From: Desulfuromonadaceae bacterium
Lineage (GTDB): Bacteria > Desulfobacterota > Desulfuromonadia > Desulfuromonadales > SZUA-540
Reading direction: 5' to 3'
Length of the DNA: 10,037 nucleotides
Assembly (NCBI GenBank): GCA_003250235.1
Contig: QKGY01000413.1
Coordinates: 1-10,037, forward strand
Below, one piece after another: positions 1 to 6,982 of this stretch (position 1 is the stretch's first letter; each line of letters begins with the position of its first letter). The notes below the pieces were generated by a model that was given only the letters and a program-made list of their open reading frames with translations, was not told where the DNA came from and did no database searches. The translations under genes were made by a program, and so were the position numbers.

Positions 1-273
1 CCTGCCGGGCTGGCAACGCTGCTCAGCATCCTGTTTTCCCTGAACCTGATCCTGTTCGTCTTCAACCTGCTGCCGATTCCTCCCCTGGACGGCAGCGGAG
101 CGATCCCTCTATTGCTCAGCCGGGAAAACAGCCATCGCTACATGAATTTTCTCGAAAACACGCCGATGCTTTACCTCGGTCTTTTTCTGGCATGGAAGGT
201 CTTCGATCAGGTTTTCGATCCCATCCATCTTCTGTTCGTCAATCTGCTCTATCCCGGCATCGGGTATCAATGA
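1..273 (+). CDS. Site-2 protease (M50) family membrane peptidase, C-terminal part
   Basis: The gene enters from the left edge in frame 1; only the last 90 residues are visible, so its start and its HExxH zinc motif lie outside the window. A hydrophobic segment (residues about 3-24) runs into NLLPIPPLDGS (about 22-32). That LDG-containing motif is the second metal-ligand/active-site region of M50 intramembrane proteases of the short, PDZ-less type. A second hydrophobic stretch follows at about 56-80, and the protein ends with YPGIGYQ. Family members are usually about 200-230 aa integral membrane zinc proteases, often annotated only as 'site-2 protease family protein'. Their substrates are mostly unknown, so no pathway is proposed. 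Transcription ends at the hairpin 28 nt after the stop codon. The family call rests on the motif alone. Confidence 0.85.
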   Translation, partial: PAGLATLLSILFSLNLILFVFNLLPIPPLDGSGAIPLLLSRENSHRYMNFLENTPMLYLGLFLAWKVFDQVFDPIHLLFVNLLYPGIGYQ

Positions 274-300
274 GCAAACATACTTCCGTAGCGTGACACA

Positions 301-334
301 AAAAAGGGATCCGTTATCGAACGGATCCCTTTTT
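301..334 (+). terminator. Intrinsic terminator of the M50 peptidase gene (probably bidirectional)
   Basis: Positions 301-315 and 320-334 form a perfect 15-bp inverted repeat around a 4-nt ATCG loop. The stem core is GGGATCCGTT, with A5 on the left and T5 on the right, so on either strand a GC-rich stem is followed by a U tract. It starts 28 nt after the peptidase stop codon. On the minus strand it could also stop transcripts coming from the diguanylate cyclase gene. Confidence 0.92.
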
Positions 335-481
335 CATTTCCCTTAACGGCACTCCTGCTCCGATCGAAACATCAGCGTTGTCCATCCCTCTGATCGAGAG
401 ACCGGGAGAAAGTCAACTCGAATTTCTGCGCAGCAAGAATTGCGATCAGGGGCAGGGATTTCTCTTCAGCCGTCCCATCCC

Positions 482-505
482 GGCCGGGGACTTCCCCGCC
501 TTTTT
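482..505 (+). terminator. Terminator-like hairpin on the + strand, orphan
   Basis: GGC (482-484) and GGGG (486-489) pair with CCCC (494-497) and GCC (498-500), leaving a bulged C at 485 and an ACTT loop. Five T's (501-505) follow directly. The form is that of an intrinsic terminator reading rightward. No + strand gene ends just before it, and the M50 gene already has a strong terminator at 301-334. It could be a back-up terminator, the end of an unknown small RNA, or chance. Confidence 0.35.
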
Positions 506-550
506 CCGGGACATGGAACTAAAAGGCCTCAGAACGTAAAGGGCTTTCGA

Positions 551-591
551 TTTGCACGGGGCAAGGAAGGCGTCCATAAACCCGTGGCAAA
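551..591. repeat. Stem-loop, 10 bp with one bulge
   Basis: TTTGCACGGG (551-560) pairs with CCCGTGGCAAA (581-591), with one bulged G and a 20-nt loop. It lies about 30 nt past the diguanylate cyclase stop codon in that gene's reading direction. It has no U tract after the stem on the minus strand, so it is not a canonical terminator. It may act as a 3'-end stabilising structure, or be chance. Confidence 0.3.
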
Positions 592-622
592 AGAAAAATC
601 AAACCACTGCCCCGTAATGCCC

Positions 623-2197
623 TCACTCTTCAAAACGGTTTCGTCCCGCCTTCTTGGCTGCATACAGATTCTGATCCGCACGGTCGATAAAATCCTTGAT
701 GGCCGTATGCGTTTCAGGCCCTTCCACGGCGATCCCCATACTGACCGTCACTATCCCGAGCGGCGATTCCTTGTGGGAGATCTGAAGGCTGGTAAAGGCG
801 TCCTTAATGCGGGACGCGATAACCCGCGCCCCCTCTTTATCACTGCCGGGAAGAAGGATAGCGAACTCCTCGCCGCCGTACCGACAGACAAAATCCTCCG
901 GTCGCCGAAGAGAATTCCTGAGTATCTCCGCCACCGCCTGCAAGCAGGCGTCCCCGCCGAGATGTCCGTAATGATCGTTGAAGCGCTTGAAGAAATCGAC
1001 GTCCACCAGGATCAGGGCCAAGGCGCGACCCGTCGTTGTGCACTGCGCCCATAGCCTATCCAGCCGGTCATCGAAAGCCCGGCGATTGGCCAGTCCCGTC
1101 AGCGCATCGGTGGCCGCCACTTCCTCCAGCTGATTTTTGTCCTCCTCCAGCGACTGCGTCCGAACCTGCACCTTGCTCAACAGCTGGTTCATGGCATCGA
1201 CCATGCCTTTGAATTCCAGGTTCTTCGCAGCAGGCAGACGAATGCCGTAATCCTGTTCTTCGATGATGCGCTTGGCATAATCGGCATAGCCTTTCAGGGG
1301 CACAAGCAGGCTGCGACGCAACAGAATCCAAAGGACAAGCGCCGCAAGAAGCCCCGTCAGGGTGCTGACGCCAAGGACCACCCATTGGGACTGAAACCCG
1401 GCCATATAGATATTGCGGGGTTTGACATATTGCAGCCCGAAAAGGGGGTGCCGGTTGATGCCGGGGAACCGGATAGACACCTGCAACGCGACCGGGCTAC
1501 GAAGCAATACCCGGACATCAGGCCCAACCCGATCCCCGGTCGAAGGAAGCAGGGACCCGAATTCAGGTGGCTTCAACGGATAGACAAGAAGGAGGGGCAA
1601 CTGGAGCTGCGTGGCGAGTTCATTGAGGAACGCCGCATCGATCTCACGGAGCATCGCCAGATAACCGCGGGGATTATCCCGGTTTTCACTGGGGGTGACC
1701 GCCTGCCAAGCCAGGATGTACAGGTGCCCTTCGTGATCGAAAAAGCTGGTGTGTTGCCCCCCTTGAATGGCCGAAGGAAGGATTTCACCCAGATGACTGA
1801 CCAGCGAATCTCTGGAATCGACATCCCGGACAGCAACATTGTCTGGCTCAAGACGTCGGGCAAAAAACAGGTTCAGCCTTGAGGTAAAGAAAGCGAACAG
1901 GCGGTAGGGTCCGGTTCGGAACGTGTCCGGAGCCAGGTTCGTTTGAATGAACTCTTCGTTGCGGTCGGCCATGAACCGGTAAGCATCATCCCAGAAAGCC
2001 CAATCCGTACACAGGTTGAGCAGAAAATCACCCTCTCTGACGAGAGCGTTTCCGCTCCGGGTGCCCTCAAGACGGGCGTCGTTGAACTCCAGGCGGTTCA
2101 CAAAGGGAAGGTATAACGCTCTGTTGATGACGATCTGCCCTACAGAGCTCAGGAGCACCACAAGGAGCACACTGAAAATGATTTTATTTCTCAGCAC
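623..2197 (-). CDS. Membrane diguanylate cyclase, CHASE4-HAMP-GGDEF
   Basis: This enzyme makes cyclic di-GMP from two GTP and probably senses an extracytoplasmic signal. The 524-residue order is: TM1 about 6-25; a periplasmic CHASE4-like sensor about 28-265, including the aromatic DWAFWDDAYRF stretch at 65-75; TM2 about 271-293; a HAMP-like linker about 294-345; a short coiled coil about 345-362; and a GGDEF domain about 362-524. The active-site motif GGEEF is at 441-445. The product-inhibition I-site RxxD is present as RPED at 432-435, exactly five residues before it, so both catalysis and feedback inhibition look intact. DALTGLANRRAF (364-375) is the usual domain entry motif. The start is GTG, with GGAG 8 nt upstream. 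It is the second gene after the HD-GYP gene, with a 78-nt gap and the same strand, probably co-transcribed. The CHASE4 assignment rests on pattern; cyclase function is well supported. Confidence 0.93.
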   Translation of the reverse strand: MLRNKIIFSVLLVVLLSSVGQIVINRALYLPFVNRLEFNDARLEGTRSGNALVREGDFLLNLCTDWAFWDDAYRFMADRNEEFIQTNLAPDTFRTGPYRLFAFFTSRLNLFFARRLEPDNVAVRDVDSRDSLVSHLGEILPSAIQGGQHTSFFDHEGHLYILAWQAVTPSENRDNPRGYLAMLREIDAAFLNELATQLQLPLLLVYPLKPPEFGSLLPSTGDRVGPDVRVLLRSPVALQVSIRFPGINRHPLFGLQYVKPRNIYMAGFQSQWVVLGVSTLTGLLAALVLWILLRRSLLVPLKGYADYAKRIIEEQDYGIRLPAAKNLEFKGMVDAMNQLLSKVQVRTQSLEEDKNQLEEVAATDALTGLANRRAFDDRLDRLWAQCTTTGRALALILVDVDFFKRFNDHYGHLGGDACLQAVAEILRNSLRRPEDFVCRYGGEEFAILLPGSDKEGARVIASRIKDAFTSLQISHKESPLGIVTVSMGIAVEGPETHTAIKDFIDRADQNLYAAKKAGRNRFEE

Positions 2198-2275
2198 CGA
2201 TGGGTCTCCGACATCTGAGGGAGTGGCAGCTCACCGTTGAGGGCACAAGAGAATCCTGGGGGGCAGGACAGGGGG

Positions 2276-3115
2276 TCAGGCAAAAGCTTCGACTTCCGAC
2301 GGAGTCTCCTCTGAGAGCAGAAGGAAATCTTTATCTTCTCTTACCAGTTCGGAGAACGCCTTCACCATCTCGGGATCGAACTGACTGCCAGCACACAGTT
2401 TCAGTTCTTCCAGAGCCGCATCCGGGGCCACTTTGCTGCGGTACGGGCGAAGAGAGGTCATGGCGTCATAGGCATCGGCAATGGTAATGATGCGCGCCAG
2501 CACCGGGATGTTCTCCTGCGCCAGGCCATCCGGATACCCTTTGCCGTCGTACCGTTCATGGTGACTGCGGATACAGTCCACGAGCATACCGATTTTGGGG
2601 GTCCGCTCGAGCCCGATAATGCGCTCCCCCTTGATGGGGTGCTGATAAATCATGGCCTGCTCTTCTGCGGTGAGCTTTTCCGGTTTGTTGAGAATCGTAT
2701 CGGGGATGCCGATTTTGCCAATATCGTGCAGAATGCTCCCCAACTCAAGCATTTCCAGTTGAATGGCATTCAGACCCAGTCTTTTGCCCAGGGCCATGGA
2801 AAGACTGGTCACGCGCGACGAATGTCCGAAGGTGTAGGCGTCCCTCTCGTCAAGAGCGATGGAGAGAGAGTGCACAATCGTGACAAAAAACCGTTTGCGC
2901 TCTTCATCCTTTTCCAAATAATTGACCCGGTTCGACGAAAGAAGGACCCCGATAAGAAAACCGATAGCCGTGGGAAGGATGTAGCCGCTCACCGGTCGGG
3001 ACACCGCCAGCATGCTGCTCTGCAGATAGGCCAAAACATTCATGATCAGCACAGCAGAAATCACCGTCACATAAGTCATCCGATACTTCAGGATACTCAA
3101 TGAGATTGTCACCAT
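2276..3115 (-). CDS. Membrane-anchored HD-GYP phosphodiesterase
   Basis: HD-GYP proteins are metal-dependent phosphodiesterases that degrade c-di-GMP. The chosen product is 279 aa. Two hydrophobic helices (about 13-35 and 44-61) form the anchor and there is no obvious sensor domain. A linker leads to the catalytic domain at about 75-265. Visible motifs are H98 in FGHSSR, the HD pair at 130-131 in HDIGKIGIPD, H159 in QHP, HH at 185-186, GYP at 193-195 in YDGKGYPDG, D214 in ADAYDAM, PYR near 224, and a closing QFDP near 245. All expected metal-ligand positions appear filled, so activity is likely. Start choice: AGGAGG at 3121-3126 is 5 nt from ATG 3115 and 8 nt from GTG 3112. A GTG at 3121 overlaps that ribosome site and was not used. 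It is probably the first gene of an operon with the diguanylate cyclase. Confidence 0.93.
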   Translation of the reverse strand: MVTISLSILKYRMTYVTVISAVLIMNVLAYLQSSMLAVSRPVSGYILPTAIGFLIGVLLSSNRVNYLEKDEERKRFFVTIVHSLSIALDERDAYTFGHSSRVTSLSMALGKRLGLNAIQLEMLELGSILHDIGKIGIPDTILNKPEKLTAEEQAMIYQHPIKGERIIGLERTPKIGMLVDCIRSHHERYDGKGYPDGLAQENIPVLARIITIADAYDAMTSLRPYRSKVAPDAALEELKLCAGSQFDPEMVKAFSELVREDKDFLLLSEETPSEVEAFA

Positions 3116-3120
3116 GGTCA

Positions 3121-3126
3121 CCTCCT
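3121..3126 (-). promoter_or_regulatory. Shine-Dalgarno site that fixes the HD-GYP start
   Basis: The minus strand reads AGGAGG here, a perfect anti-SD match. It lies 5 nt before ATG 3115. A longer reading from GTG 3121 would place the start codon inside this site, so the shorter start is preferred. Confidence 0.75.
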
Positions 3127-3379
3127 GGACATTTTGCGACCCCGAAACAGCAGGGTCCCCCCTCGCGTCTTGTGCCGAATCCCGCGAGGGAAGCGATCCC
3201 TTTGCTCATCGGCGAGGCGTTCCTTCCCTAGAAAAAACTTTAAAATTTTCAAAAGCAAAAAACGAGCCGACACCCCAATCTCCTGCGCCTCGCCAGTCGT
3301 CACCTCCCCCTGTACGGTCGCAAAAAAAGGGGGACGTGTTCCCGGTTTTTTAATTCGGCTGCGGACAACTTCCGTCCTT
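3127..3379. other. Divergent intergenic region, structured and partly AT-rich
   Basis: No gene is seen between the HD-GYP start and the promoter of the exported protein gene. The segment 3231-3266 is strongly AT-rich in a GC-rich surrounding and is flanked by a 9-bp inverted repeat (listed separately). A small stem AGGGA/TCCCT (around 3186-3200) lies inside an outer GCCGA/TCGGC pairing. A minus-strand promoter for the HD-GYP operon could be TTGAAA with TAGGGA 16 nt downstream, but it is weak. A TAAAGTTT string recalls a FliA promoter, but the matching second half is at the wrong distance. Confidence 0.5.
3211..3294. repeat. 9-bp inverted repeat flanking the AT-rich core
   Basis: GGCGAGGCG at 3211-3219 and CGCCTCGCC at 3286-3294 are exact inverted copies, separated by 66 nt that hold the AT-rich block. 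Pairing does not extend on either side. It could form a long-range stem in the HD-GYP leader, mark paired protein-binding sites, or be chance in GC-rich sequence. Confidence 0.4.
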
Positions 3380-3388
3380 TGTTATAAT
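3380..3388 (+). promoter_or_regulatory. Extended -10 promoter of the exported barrel protein gene
   Basis: TGTTATAAT is a perfect extended -10 (TGnTATAAT), with the hexamer at 3383-3388. No good -35 is present; the closest, CGGACA, is only 15 nt away. Missing -35 boxes are common with extended -10 promoters. Transcription would begin near 3395, giving a leader of about 40 nt. Confidence 0.65.
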
Positions 3389-3433
3389 TAGACAGCGCTA
3401 TGCTTTGGTTTCTTCCGGGGAATGGATACCGCG

Positions 3434-4486
3434 ATGATCAAGACACCCCTCTTTCTGCTCTTTGCTCTGTCGGTCTTCTGCAGCGTCCCCTGTGCCTGGG
3501 CCCAGGCGGAAGGGGACACGACGGCGACCGAGGCCCTGCCTCCCCCGGAGCCGCAGCAGGAAACGGAATGTCCTCCTGAGGAGGAAGAACCGGCTGCGGC
3601 CGATAGCGACAATATCACAGCCTTTCATGGCTACGTCTCGGAGGGGGTATCCGCGCTGTCCGACAAAATCGATTCCTTCTTCGGAGATCCCCGGAGCTAC
3701 GAGGAGTTGAGCGGTACCTATATGCTTGTGCGCGGACTTACCGTCTATGAGAAGGGAGGAAAGCTCGGATTTGACGGCAAGATACAGTTGCGGCTCGACC
3801 TCCCGAATCTCAAGGAAAAAGCCCACCTCGTCATTGCAAGCGATGACGAGGAGACGATCGATGAGACCAGCATCCCTGTCTCCAACACGCCGACGGGGGC
3901 TCTCGGCCAGAAGGATGTGACCACCTCCGTGCAGTATGTGGTCCAGTCGACAAAACGCTGGGACGTGCGTCTGCAACCAGGCATAAAGCTCAGTCTTGAC
4001 CCCGAACCCTTTGTCCGCATGCGCTTCCGCTATCTGAACCCGATAACCCCAAAATGGCTCAGCCGCACAACCCTCACCCCGGGGTGGTACGACAATCGTG
4101 GATGGGAAACCCGTTTACTCTTTGATTTTGAACGCGGCACGGGAGACAACAGCCTGTTCCGTACCAGTACCGAGGGGATATGGCTCCGTGACGACCCTCG
4201 GGAAGTGCTGACCACCCAGGCCTTCCTGTTTACCCATCCTCTCGGGGATCGGGTGCAGATGGCCTATCAGACCGGCGTAACCTTCGAGTTCGACCCCAAA
4301 GCGCAGCCCACCCAGTATTTCACCAATATCCGCTACCGGCGTGACATCCATAAGGGATGGGTTTTTCTCGAACTCAAGCCGCAGCTTGTTTTTCCCCGCG
4401 ACGACGACTTCGAAGCCAATCCGTCCTTCACCTTCACTCTCGATTTCTTCTTTGGCGACCGCTACTGCACCACCAACTGCTACTGA
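3434..4486 (+). CDS. Exported, probably outer-membrane beta-barrel protein, function unknown
   Basis: The product is 350 aa from ATG 3434. It begins MIKTPLFLLF and has a Sec signal peptide to about residue 23 (cleavage after the AWA-QA region). A Pro/Glu-rich acidic linker follows (about 25-60), then a region with alternating polar and hydrophobic residues. Many strand-like segments rich in Arg, Asp, Phe and Tyr (for example VRMRFRYLNP, WETRLLFDFERG, YFTNIRYRRD) look like antiparallel barrel strands. The chain ends in Tyr, as barrel proteins usually end in an aromatic residue, but with an odd CTTNCY tail holding two cysteines. An in-frame ATG at 3422 would add MDTA, but its GGGG is only 1 nt away. 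The 3434 start has GGA 7 nt upstream and gives a cleaner signal peptide. I do not recognise the family. The gene is alone on its strand, with its own promoter at 3380-3388. Confidence 0.75.
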   Translation: MIKTPLFLLFALSVFCSVPCAWAQAEGDTTATEALPPPEPQQETECPPEEEEPAAADSDNITAFHGYVSEGVSALSDKIDSFFGDPRSYEELSGTYMLVRGLTVYEKGGKLGFDGKIQLRLDLPNLKEKAHLVIASDDEETIDETSIPVSNTPTGALGQKDVTTSVQYVVQSTKRWDVRLQPGIKLSLDPEPFVRMRFRYLNPITPKWLSRTTLTPGWYDNRGWETRLLFDFERGTGDNSLFRTSTEGIWLRDDPREVLTTQAFLFTHPLGDRVQMAYQTGVTFEFDPKAQPTQYFTNIRYRRDIHKGWVFLELKPQLVFPRDDDFEANPSFTFTLDFFFGDRYCTTNCY

Positions 4487-4507
4487 GCACGGGTTCCGTC
4501 TCAGAAA

Positions 4508-4531
4508 CAGCCCGCTTCGTCCCTGAGGCTG
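4508..4531. terminator. Weak hairpin between convergent genes
   Basis: CAGCC (4508-4512) and GGCTG (4527-4531) form a 5-bp stem with a 14-nt loop, between the stop codons of the barrel gene (4486) and the convergent exported protein gene (4549). On the minus strand only TTT follows the stem. It is the best terminator candidate in this 62-nt gap, but it is poor. Confidence 0.25.
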
Positions 4532-4548
4532 AAAGTCCCCGATGACGG

Positions 4549-5421
4549 TCAAAACCAGGAAAAAGCGTTTTCAAACAGACGGAGATCACTGGCACTGATC
4601 CCCAGCAGAAACCGGTCTCCGTCGGGCTGGTAGAGCCCCCATACCGCCACAGCCCGGACCTGTACCCCGGCACCGAGAAGCAGCCGGGCCTCACCCTCAT
4701 CCATCCCGGCGCCGACTCCGATACGGGCGCCGGACTTCTTCAGGGTGGTGGAGCAGAAGGTTTCTTCAAAATGTTTCTGATCCGCCTCCCCCAACACCTC
4801 GGGAAAAAAGGTGTAGCTCAGCCCCGCTGCACCCAAAATGGCGGCATGGACACCATGATTGAAGGTCATTGCCGGCTCCAGGCGAAAAATCGCTTCCCAG
4901 GGAGAGACGCCGAGATGCGGTTCGGTGAACGCCCGGGCGGGGTCTCCATGGTCGGCACGGGTCAGCGACCAGTACCCGTTGACCACGCCTTCGAGAAAGT
5001 TGGCGTTCGGAGCCGTTTCGCTCTGAAAATACTTGCGCTGCAGCAACTGGTCCTGAAGGGAGATAAGGGTGAGATATTCCTGTTTGCGGTAGGGGAACAG
5101 ATACGTGTTGTAGGCCTCGCTCTCTTTTTGTACGGCTTCGGCGCCGCTGTTTTGCGGAGCCGCCTCCAGGCGCTGCTCAACCAGCTTGTCGAAGGCTTTC
5201 GAAACCCCCGGCTCGCCGGCTTCCAGACCGACAAGATATCCAGCCCCTTGCAGACAGGACTGCAGATACGCGCGAACGCCCGGGTCCTGTTCGACAGCCA
5301 GGAGACCGCGGGTAATCTGTTGGTACTGCTCCAGGGAGTCGGCCAGTTGCCCCGCCTGCAGGACACCCGCTCCCCCAAAAAGCAAAACGACAACGAGGAA
5401 GATCAGACCGGATTTTTTCAT
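4549..5421 (-). CDS. Exported (periplasmic) protein of unknown function
   Basis: The product is 290 aa and starts MKKSGLIFLV. A signal peptide covers about 1-23 (VLQA before GQLAD), and there is no lipobox cysteine. An open frame extends 44 codons further upstream to 5553, but it overlaps the hydrolase gene. The chosen ATG has GGGGAG 4 nt upstream, so the short start is used. The mature part is mainly helical and Gln/Glu-rich (EQYQQITRGLLAVEQDPGV, then YRKQEYLTLISLQDQLLQRKY). The central part (about residues 155-230) is more conserved-looking, with GVVNGYWSLTRADHGD and an FNHGVHAAI stretch. The end is a glycine- and alanine-rich strand-like region. I do not recognise the family. It begins 14 nt after the hydrolase gene ends, so the two are almost certainly co-transcribed. 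Confidence 0.72.
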   Translation of the reverse strand: MKKSGLIFLVVVLLFGGAGVLQAGQLADSLEQYQQITRGLLAVEQDPGVRAYLQSCLQGAGYLVGLEAGEPGVSKAFDKLVEQRLEAAPQNSGAEAVQKESEAYNTYLFPYRKQEYLTLISLQDQLLQRKYFQSETAPNANFLEGVVNGYWSLTRADHGDPARAFTEPHLGVSPWEAIFRLEPAMTFNHGVHAAILGAAGLSYTFFPEVLGEADQKHFEETFCSTTLKKSGARIGVGAGMDEGEARLLLGAGVQVRAVAVWGLYQPDGDRFLLGISASDLRLFENAFSWF

Positions 5422-5435
5422 AGGGCTCCCCTTAT

Positions 5436-6335
5436 TTACAACATGGCGGCAAGTGCCGTATTGAAGGATGGCTGCTTCAGATAGGTCAGCACGTCGTGGT
5501 TGGCGACGATCTTCGCCGGATCGCGTTCGCCAAAAGAGACAAACGCGACGCACCCGGTATGCTTGGAATTCAGCAGGGCTGTCTCGGAGGGGCTGAATCC
5601 CTGCCTCAGCGGGATCAGATCAACCACCTGCCCGGTGACGGGAAGGGTGTATTTCACGTCGGAGCAGACGATATCGTTCTCGTTACTGACAAAACGCAGC
5701 CGGTTCTTCCCCCCCATGTCCCAGGCCCGGGCGAAGCGATCCAGGGTGCTGGTGCGGTCGCCACCGAATATCTCACCCATGCGCTGGATAAAATCCTTGC
5801 AGATCTGCGCGTTCGGGGACTCGAACCCCAGAGGGGAGGCCAGAAGGATCATGCCCCGATAGGCAATGGATCCGGTAAAAGCGTACTCGCGCCAGACCAG
5901 ATGGGGCAGCATCGCGGCCCCCAGCGAATGGCCAATCAGGATGGTGTCCTGCTCGGAAAAAGCGGCGCTTCCGTCATCGTTTTGCCTCAGCGCGGCAAGC
6001 TTCAGGGCACACTGATCCTGGATCATCAGCCACATGTCGGGCAATCCGACATAGACCAGCACGTCCATTATGTAATCCTGAAAGATCTTCCAGCTGGCAT
6101 TGCCCACCCACTTCTTTAAGTTGGGAAACCCGCACATCTCCACGATTTCGCCCAGGGTGCCGCTGACCACGGGGTACTTATCCGCTACTTTCTGCAGCAC
6201 GTCCTCCCAGTACAGCCCTTTGACGGTTACGCCGCTCAGGTCGTGATTGGCGGCCATGACATCGCGCCACGCTTCGAAAAAATCCGGCTTGGCATCGCCG
6301 ATGCCGTGGGCCACAACGATCAGTTTTTCAGACAT
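5436..6335 (-). CDS. Alpha/beta hydrolase (lipase/esterase-like), cytoplasmic
   Basis: The 299-residue product has no signal peptide. The first strand KLIVVAHGIGD (4-14) has the HG oxyanion-hole pattern of the alpha/beta-hydrolase fold. The nucleophile elbow GHSLG is at 135-139 (Ser137), after the strand DTILI. A catalytic acid candidate is D221 in SNENDIVCS and the catalytic His candidate is H280 in NHDVL, so the triad order Ser-Asp-His is correct. The helical lid region (about 60-115) has several hydrophobic, Trp-containing segments, which would suit a lipid or acyl-ester substrate, but the substrate is unknown. SD GGGAGG sits 5 nt before ATG. It lies between the two-TM membrane protein gene (80 nt upstream) and the exported protein gene (14 nt downstream) on the same strand. 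Fold and catalysis are well supported; the role is inferred only from neighbours. Confidence 0.85.
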   Translation of the reverse strand: MSEKLIVVAHGIGDAKPDFFEAWRDVMAANHDLSGVTVKGLYWEDVLQKVADKYPVVSGTLGEIVEMCGFPNLKKWVGNASWKIFQDYIMDVLVYVGLPDMWLMIQDQCALKLAALRQNDDGSAAFSEQDTILIGHSLGAAMLPHLVWREYAFTGSIAYRGMILLASPLGFESPNAQICKDFIQRMGEIFGGDRTSTLDRFARAWDMGGKNRLRFVSNENDIVCSDVKYTLPVTGQVVDLIPLRQGFSPSETALLNSKHTGCVAFVSFGERDPAKIVANHDVLTYLKQPSFNTALAAML

Positions 6336-6415
6336 GTCAGCCTCCCTTACAAATAGGTCCTGGATCTCATCCCGATATCCCTGGCGTTTGAAGGTTTCGG
6401 CTAAAAGGCAGCCTT

Positions 6416-6958
6416 TCAGGTTTTCTGGATGGTTTCGGGGAGGAACAACCCGATGAGCTTTTCCTGATAGGCCTCAAATGCGACTTGGTGCTTTTGAACC
6501 AGATCGATCAAGGTCGTATCCTGTACGGGTGAGAGTTTCTCCAGATCCGCAATCAGATTGCTCCTGAAGTTTTTTATTTTTATGGCGATAAAGCACGACG
6601 ACTGAAACCGTTCTCCCGGCTTGAAAATGGAGTTGAAGATCGTCATCAGGGTTAACAGAAAGCTCAGATACGGGGCGTAGATCGACAGACAGGCGAATAT
6701 CATTTTACTTTTGGGCACGGCATCGCTGTTCTGCGTGACCAGAACCGACAGAAGAGCGGAAACCAGAGGGATCGACATCAACAAAACCAACCCGAACCAT
6801 TTATAGATCGTGACCTTGCGGCTAACCAGGATCTCGGCGTCCACTATCGTGCGAATCAGATCCTGAAGGGGAAAGCACTCCTTGTTGTAATTTTTGTCAC
6901 TGAGAACCTTACGGGCCTGGGCCAGAAGTTCAGAAAATTTTTCGTCCCGATTCGACAT
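6416..6958 (-). CDS. Two-TM membrane protein, SLATT-like (tentative)
   Basis: The product is 180 aa. A polar N-terminal helical region (1-50) leads to TM1 about 54-75 and TM2 about 86-112. After TM2 comes a PGERFQSS turn, then a long cytoplasmic helical tail (about 120-172). This plan (helix, two TM, helices about 170-200 aa in total) resembles SLATT/DUF4231-type proteins, which are membrane effectors in some nucleotide-signal defence systems. I see no diagnostic residue motif, so the family call is weak. SD GGGAGG is 5 nt before ATG. Three sampled 60-nt lines here are 42, 45 and 50 % GC, while sampled lines in the hydrolase and nuclease genes are 68 %, which suggests separate acquisition. 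It is the first gene of the three-gene cluster, downstream of the nested hairpin. Confidence 0.78.
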   Translation of the reverse strand: MSNRDEKFSELLAQARKVLSDKNYNKECFPLQDLIRTIVDAEILVSRKVTIYKWFGLVLLMSIPLVSALLSVLVTQNSDAVPKSKMIFACLSIYAPYLSFLLTLMTIFNSIFKPGERFQSSCFIAIKIKNFRSNLIADLEKLSPVQDTTLIDLVQKHQVAFEAYQEKLIGLFLPETIQKT

Positions 6959-6982
6959 CGCACCCTCCCGGTCTTAAACACA

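Larger units (their letters stand above)
335..622. other. Intergenic region with no convincing gene
   Basis: This stretch of 288 bases lies between the M50 terminator and the 3' end of the diguanylate cyclase gene on the opposite strand. A + strand open frame crosses it, but it continues antisense through the cyclase gene and shows no recognisable domain, so it is not called. I looked for a GEMM (c-di-GMP) riboswitch because of the neighbouring genes and found no matching conserved core. Two hairpins, at 482-505 and 551-591, are listed separately. Confidence 0.7.

Noticed and set aside
335..622. A c-di-GMP riboswitch near the c-di-GMP genes, also sought in 3127-3379.
   Set aside because: No conserved GEMM core (the GCA-AGGGCAAACC and GACGCAAAGCC type segments) is present in either region.
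440..1054. A 204-codon + strand frame starting in the intergenic region.
   Set aside because: Most of it is antisense to the GGDEF domain, it lacks a good ribosome site, and the protein has no domain-like pattern.
3211..3250. A FliA (sigma28) promoter for the HD-GYP gene, from TAAAGTTT and CCGATGA strings on the minus strand.
   Set aside because: The two halves are about 21 nt apart instead of the usual 11.
5422..5553. A 44-codon N-terminal extension of the exported protein.
   Set aside because: It overlaps the hydrolase coding region and would bury a clear signal peptide that has its own GGGGAG site.
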